From an uncultured Streptococcus sp. (lineage in GTDB: Bacteria; Bacillota; Bacilli; Lactobacillales; Streptococcaceae): 25,840 nucleotides of DNA. The stretch is from positions 1 to 25,840 of the forward strand of contig NZ_CALHWC010000224.1 in the NCBI RefSeq assembly GCF_938036805.1. Direction: 5' to 3'. The notes beneath the pieces are model-generated. The model was not told where the DNA came from, did not search any database, and worked only from the letters and a program-made list of their open reading frames with translations. Shown here one piece after another: positions 22,543-25,840 of the stretch (position 1 is its first letter; the number at the start of each line of letters is the position of its first letter). The position numbers and the translations under genes were made by a program.

Positions 22543-23085
22543 ATGCTAGAACAAGATATTAAAAAAGTATTGGTTTCTCATGAGGAAATCGTAGCAGCGG
22601 CAAAAAAATTGGGCCAACAGTTGACAGCAGACTATCAAGGTAAAAAGCCTATTTTTGTAGGAATTTTGAAGGGATCAGTTCCTTTTATGGCCGAATTAAT
22701 CAAACACGTGGATACAGATATTGAATTAGATTTTATGCTGGTGTCTAGTTACCATGGCGGTACAACTAGTAGTGGCGTGATTAATATTATCAAAGATATT
22801 GATCAAGATATTACTGGTCGTGATATTCTTTTTGTCGAAGATATTATCGATACTGGCCAAACTTTGAAGAATTTGTGTAATTTATTCAAAGAAAGAAATG
22901 CAGCTTCTGTAAAAATTGCTACGTTGTTGGATAAGCCAGAAGGACGCATTGTTGATATTGAGGCAGACTATACTTGCTTTACAATTCCAAATGAATTTGT
23001 AGTAGGTTACGGACTAGATTATGATGAGTATTATCGCAATCTTCCTTATATAGGTGTCTTGAAAGAAGAAGTTTATACAAAATAA
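22543..23085 (+). CDS. hpt: Hypoxanthine phosphoribosyltransferase
   Basis: A 180-residue purine-salvage enzyme that joins hypoxanthine or guanine to PRPP to make IMP or GMP. The PRPP-binding motif FVEDIIDTGQTL (about 105-116), flexible-loop VSSYHGGTTSSG (67-78), GILKGSVPF and the C-terminal VGYGLDYDEYYRNLPYIGVL are diagnostic. AGG in the tilS stop region serves as ribosome site, indicating tilS-hpt-ftsH co-transcription, a very conserved Firmicute arrangement. Confidence 0.96.
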   Translation: MLEQDIKKVLVSHEEIVAAAKKLGQQLTADYQGKKPIFVGILKGSVPFMAELIKHVDTDIELDFMLVSSYHGGTTSSGVINIIKDIDQDITGRDILFVEDIIDTGQTLKNLCNLFKERNAASVKIATLLDKPEGRIVDIEADYTCFTIPNEFVVGYGLDYDEYYRNLPYIGVLKEEVYTK

Positions 23086-23102
23086 AGGTTTACTAGATAT
23101 AA

Positions 23103-25070
23103 ATGAAAAATAAACAAAATAATGGTTTTATAAAAAATCCTTTTCTCTATATTCTAATTATTGTAGTCCTTGTTACAGGTTTTCAGTATTTCTTTACAGG
23201 AAGTGCGACAGGCCGTAGCCAGCAAATCAACTACAGCCAATTAGTAAAAGAAATCCAAAATAATAATGTTACAGAGATGAGCTACCAGCCAAATGGTAGT
23301 ATTATCGAGGTATCGGGTACTTACAAAAAACCTAAAGAATCAAAAGATACAACAGGAATCCTGTTTTTCAGTCCGGAAATCTCAAAAGTTAGCAGATTTA
23401 CTAGTGTTGTTTTGCCATCAGATACAACAGTTTCTGATTTGCAAAAGCTAGCTGCTGAGCATGAGACAGAAGTGACTATTAAGCGTGAAAGCTCCAGTGG
23501 AATGTGGATTAATCTTTTAATTTCCTTGGTTCCATTTATCATCATCGCCTTCATCTTTATGTCTATGATGAATCAAGGCGGTGGCGGTGCTCGTGGCGCT
23601 ATGAATTTTGGACGTAACAAAGCTCGTGCTGCCAATAAAGAAGATATCAAAGTACGCTTCTCAGATGTTGCTGGTGCAGAAGAGGAAAAACAAGAACTTG
23701 TTGAAGTTGTTGAGTTTCTAAAAGATCCAAAACGTTATACTAAGCTGGGTGCTCGAATTCCGGCAGGTGTTCTTTTGGAAGGCCCTCCAGGAACTGGTAA
23801 GACCTTGCTTGCTAAGGCGGTTGCTGGTGAAGCAGGAGTTCCTTTCTTTAGTATCTCAGGTTCTGACTTTGTTGAAATGTTCGTTGGTGTCGGAGCAAGC
23901 CGTGTTCGTTCTTTATTTGAAGATGCGAAAAAAGCAGCGCCTGCAATTATCTTCATCGATGAAATTGATGCCGTCGGTCGTCAGCGTGGTGTTGGCCTCG
24001 GTGGCGGTAATGATGAGCGGGAGCAAACCCTCAATCAGCTCTTGATTGAAATGGATGGTTTTGAAGGTAATGAAGGAATTATCGTAATTGCTGCGACAAA
24101 CCGTTCAGACGTTCTTGACCCAGCTCTTTTACGTCCAGGTCGTTTTGATAGAAAAGTTTTGGTTGGTCGCCCTGATGTGAAAGGTCGGGAAGCTATTCTT
24201 CGCGTTCATGCTAAGAATAAACCGCTAGCTAAAAACGTTGATTTGAAATTAGTTGCCCAACAGACACCTGGCTTTGTTGGTGCTGATTTGGAAAATGTCT
24301 TGAATGAGGCAGCTTTAGTTGCTGCTCGTCGTAATAAGAAAGTTATTGATGCAGATGATATTGATGAAGCAGAAGACAGAGTAATCGCAGGACCGTCTAA
24401 GAAAGATAAGACAGTTTCAGAGCGTGATCGTCAGATTGTCGCTTATCATGAAGCGGGACATACAATTGTCGGACTTGTTCTATCAAATGCGCGTGTCGTT
24501 CATAAAGTAACCATCGTACCACGTGGACGTGCAGGCGGATACATGATTGCACTTCCTAAAGAAGATCAAATGCTTCTTTCTAAAGAAGATATGAAAGAGC
24601 AATTAGCAGGTTTGATGGGTGGTCGTGTAGCTGAAGAGATTATCTTTAATGTCCAAACGACAGGAGCTTCAAATGACTTTGAACAAGCTACACAGATGGC
24701 GCGTGCAATGGTTACTGAGTACGGTATGAGTGAAAAACTTGGCCCGGTTCAATATGAAGGTAACCATGCTATGTTTGGCGCAGCCAGTCCGCAAAAATCA
24801 ATTTCAGAGCAAACAGCATATGAAATTGATGAGGAAGTACGTAAGTTATTAAATGAAGCTCGGGATAAAGCTGCAGAAATCATTCAAGCAAATCGTGAAA
24901 CCCACAAATTGATTGCTGAAGCGCTCCTTAAATATGAAACGCTTGATAGCACTCAAATTAAATCTCTCTATGAAACTGGCCAGATGCCGGAAGAGTCTGA
25001 GAAAGACTTAGAACGAGAAGCACATGCCCTTTCTTATGATGAAATTAAGTCCAAAATGGAAGAAAAATAA
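23103..25070 (+). CDS. ftsH: FtsH, membrane AAA+ zinc metalloprotease
   Basis: A 655-residue hexameric protease that extracts and degrades membrane and regulatory proteins using ATP. Two transmembrane helices (about 14-31 and 136-155) flank an external domain. The AAA+ domain has Walker A GPPGTGKT (227-234), Walker B IIFIDE (282-287), pore motif FVGVGASRVR and second-region-of-homology RPGRFDR. The protease has zinc motif HEAGH (449-453). The tail is charged and glutamate-rich. It follows hpt by 17 bp in the same operon and is closed by a strong terminator before comX. Confidence 0.97.
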   Translation: MKNKQNNGFIKNPFLYILIIVVLVTGFQYFFTGSATGRSQQINYSQLVKEIQNNNVTEMSYQPNGSIIEVSGTYKKPKESKDTTGILFFSPEISKVSRFTSVVLPSDTTVSDLQKLAAEHETEVTIKRESSSGMWINLLISLVPFIIIAFIFMSMMNQGGGGARGAMNFGRNKARAANKEDIKVRFSDVAGAEEEKQELVEVVEFLKDPKRYTKLGARIPAGVLLEGPPGTGKTLLAKAVAGEAGVPFFSISGSDFVEMFVGVGASRVRSLFEDAKKAAPAIIFIDEIDAVGRQRGVGLGGGNDEREQTLNQLLIEMDGFEGNEGIIVIAATNRSDVLDPALLRPGRFDRKVLVGRPDVKGREAILRVHAKNKPLAKNVDLKLVAQQTPGFVGADLENVLNEAALVAARRNKKVIDADDIDEAEDRVIAGPSKKDKTVSERDRQIVAYHEAGHTIVGLVLSNARVVHKVTIVPRGRAGGYMIALPKEDQMLLSKEDMKEQLAGLMGGRVAEEIIFNVQTTGASNDFEQATQMARAMVTEYGMSEKLGPVQYEGNHAMFGAASPQKSISEQTAYEIDEEVRKLLNEARDKAAEIIQANRETHKLIAEALLKYETLDSTQIKSLYETGQMPEESEKDLEREAHALSYDEIKSKMEEK

Positions 25071-25088
25071 GAGATGCTTTTCTAATTG

Positions 25089-25127
25089 AAATAGCTTGAT
25101 TACCAATTGGTAATCAAGCTATTTTTT
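25089..25127. terminator. Strong terminator after ftsH
   Basis: An 16-bp perfect stem (AAATAGCTTGATTACC with complement) around AATT is followed by TTTTTT. It has an A-run on the other side, so it works mainly on the plus strand and separates ftsH from comX. Confidence 0.92.
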
Positions 25128-25139
25128 ATTCTGTAAAGT

Positions 25140-25169
25140 CTAACATGTCCCAAAATAATCCTGAGATGT
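25140..25169 (-). promoter_or_regulatory. ComE-type direct repeat upstream of comX, in inverted orientation
   Basis: On the minus strand ACATCTCAG (25161-25169) and ACATGTTAG (25140-25148) are 12 bp apart, 8/9 and 7/9 matches to aCAnTTcaG. Read on the plus strand, the match is clearly worse. The site ends 33 bp before the predicted comX -10, close to the 31-bp gap at comC. Confidence 0.65.
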
Positions 25170-25180
25170 CGAAAAATTTT

Positions 25181-25208
25181 TTGTTAGGTACCAGTTGGGG
25201 TTTAAAAT
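25181..25208 (+). promoter_or_regulatory. Predicted comX promoter
   Basis: TTGTTA (25181-25186), 16 bp, TAAAAT (25203-25208). The predicted leader is about 70 nt with a good AAAGGAG site before the start. Confidence 0.5.
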
Positions 25209-25284
25209 AGACAGGATAGGGAGAGGAGGCCTGAAGGAGAAGATTTTCTTGTAGAATCATATTATCAAAGAAAAAGGAGATAAC

Positions 25285-25767
25285 ATGAACTTCAAGGAAC
25301 GCTATAAGAAAGTGCAGTGGATTGTCCGGCGCTGCGCACGGGACTATTATGTGCATTTATGGGAGAGTAGTGACTGGGAACAAGAGGGGATGCTGGTTTA
25401 TCACCAGCTGGAAGAAAGCCATCCAGATATCAGTCAAGACGAAAGTCGCCTCTATCGCTACTTCAAGACAAAATTTCGGAATCATATTCATGACATTCTT
25501 CGAAAGCAAGAGAGCCAAAAACGCCGCTTCGATCGTCAATGCTATGAGGAAGTCAGCACCATTAGTCATAGACTGAGCAAGCGCGAACTAGCCTTAGATG
25601 ATTTAGTCGCTCTTCGAAGTTCGTTAGCAGCCTACACTTCCAAGTTAGACAAAGAACAACTAGAGTTATACCATCGCTTACTAGGCGATGAGCGTTTTAA
25701 GGGACGTAAAAGCCTGTTGCGAGAATTAGAGGAATATTTAATAGACTTTAGCAGCACGGTGATATAG
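25285..25767 (+). CDS. comX: ComX (SigX), competence alternative sigma factor
   Basis: A 160-residue ComX/SigX protein, recognised by YYVHLWESSDWEQEGMLVYHQL (about 21-42), YFKTKFRNHIHDILRKQESQKRRFDRQCYEEV (58-88) and the C-terminal LLGDERFKGRKSLLREL. It directs RNA polymerase to late competence genes for DNA uptake and recombination, through TACGAATA promoters. ComE drives its transcription; a ComE-like repeat lies upstream. The gene is followed by a short hairpin. Position after ftsH is the same as for pneumococcal comX1. Many streptococci carry a second copy near another rRNA operon, which is outside the window. Confidence 0.95.
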   Translation: MNFKERYKKVQWIVRRCARDYYVHLWESSDWEQEGMLVYHQLEESHPDISQDESRLYRYFKTKFRNHIHDILRKQESQKRRFDRQCYEEVSTISHRLSKRELALDDLVALRSSLAAYTSKLDKEQLELYHRLLGDERFKGRKSLLRELEEYLIDFSSTVI

Positions 25768-25787
25768 AGAATAAGGGAGAGGTAAGA

Positions 25788-25810
25788 GGGAGAGGTTGCC
25801 TTTCCCTTTT
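25788..25810 (+). terminator. Terminator after comX
   Basis: GGGAGAGG/CCTTTCCC stem (8 bp, one G-U), TTG loop, followed by TTTT. The last 30 bases of the window hold no recognisable feature. Confidence 0.7.
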
Positions 25811-25840
25811 AAGTTATTGAGTTAAAGGTAGTTTTAGAGG

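Noticed and set aside
25126..25356. 76-codon minus-strand frame in front of comX
   Set aside because: It overlaps comX and its promoter, has no clear ribosome site or known similarity, and looks like a shadow frame. It would be worth another look only if the inverted ComE site proves to drive a minus transcript.
1..25840. CRISPR array, prophage, toxin-antitoxin or defence island
   Set aside because: No regularly spaced repeats, phage genes or recognisable defence proteins; nearly all coding space is conserved core genes plus one IS.

Overview
The window is the replication-origin region of a low-GC streptococcus, most likely of the mitis/sanguinis group. The evidence is the gene order (comCDE, tRNA-Arg, rlmH, htrA, parB, dnaA, dnaN, DUF951, ychF, pth, mfd, rqcP, divIC, a small ORF, a beta-lactamase-like hydrolase, tilS, hpt, ftsH, comX), the presence of both comCDE and comX, and ParB with no ParA in view. 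The species was not determined.

Layout. Positions 1-2654 hold the end of an ECF transporter gene (ecfT), a secreted LysM/transglycosylase-like protein behind a WalR box, and the two-gene iron-sulfur L-serine dehydratase on the minus strand. An intact IS1182-type insertion sequence (about 2727-4322) with palindromic ends lies between sdaAB and a tRNA-Glu/tRNA-Asn pair. Then, on the minus strand, comes the competence quorum-sensing operon comC-comD-comE. It has a textbook ComE direct repeat and is preceded by tRNA-Arg and rlmH. The rlmH/htrA divergent region carries DnaA boxes and a CiaR box. htrA and parB follow on the plus strand.

The origin flanks dnaA. DnaA boxes lie on both sides of the gene, and a DnaA-trio-like run lies in the dnaA-dnaN gap. 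A parS site sits inside tilS. Right of the origin the genes run almost all with the fork: DNA replication (dnaA, dnaN), translation GTPase/ATPase and tRNA recycling (ychF, pth), transcription-coupled repair (mfd), ribosome quality control (rqcP), division (divIC), tRNA modification (tilS), purine salvage (hpt), membrane proteolysis (ftsH), and the competence sigma factor comX. The exceptions are a DUF1307 lipoprotein on the minus strand and a 175-bp highly structured intergenic repeat beside it.

Most genes are ordinary conserved core. The points worth a second look are regulatory or structural: an unfamiliar competence pheromone sequence, a ComE-type site that looks inverted in front of comX, a probable leaderless parB promoter overlapping the htrA hairpin, the structured repeat at 13040-13214, the IS with self-palindromic ends, and a SigX-box match just before tilS. 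I found no CRISPR, prophage, defence island or clearly novel multi-gene system.
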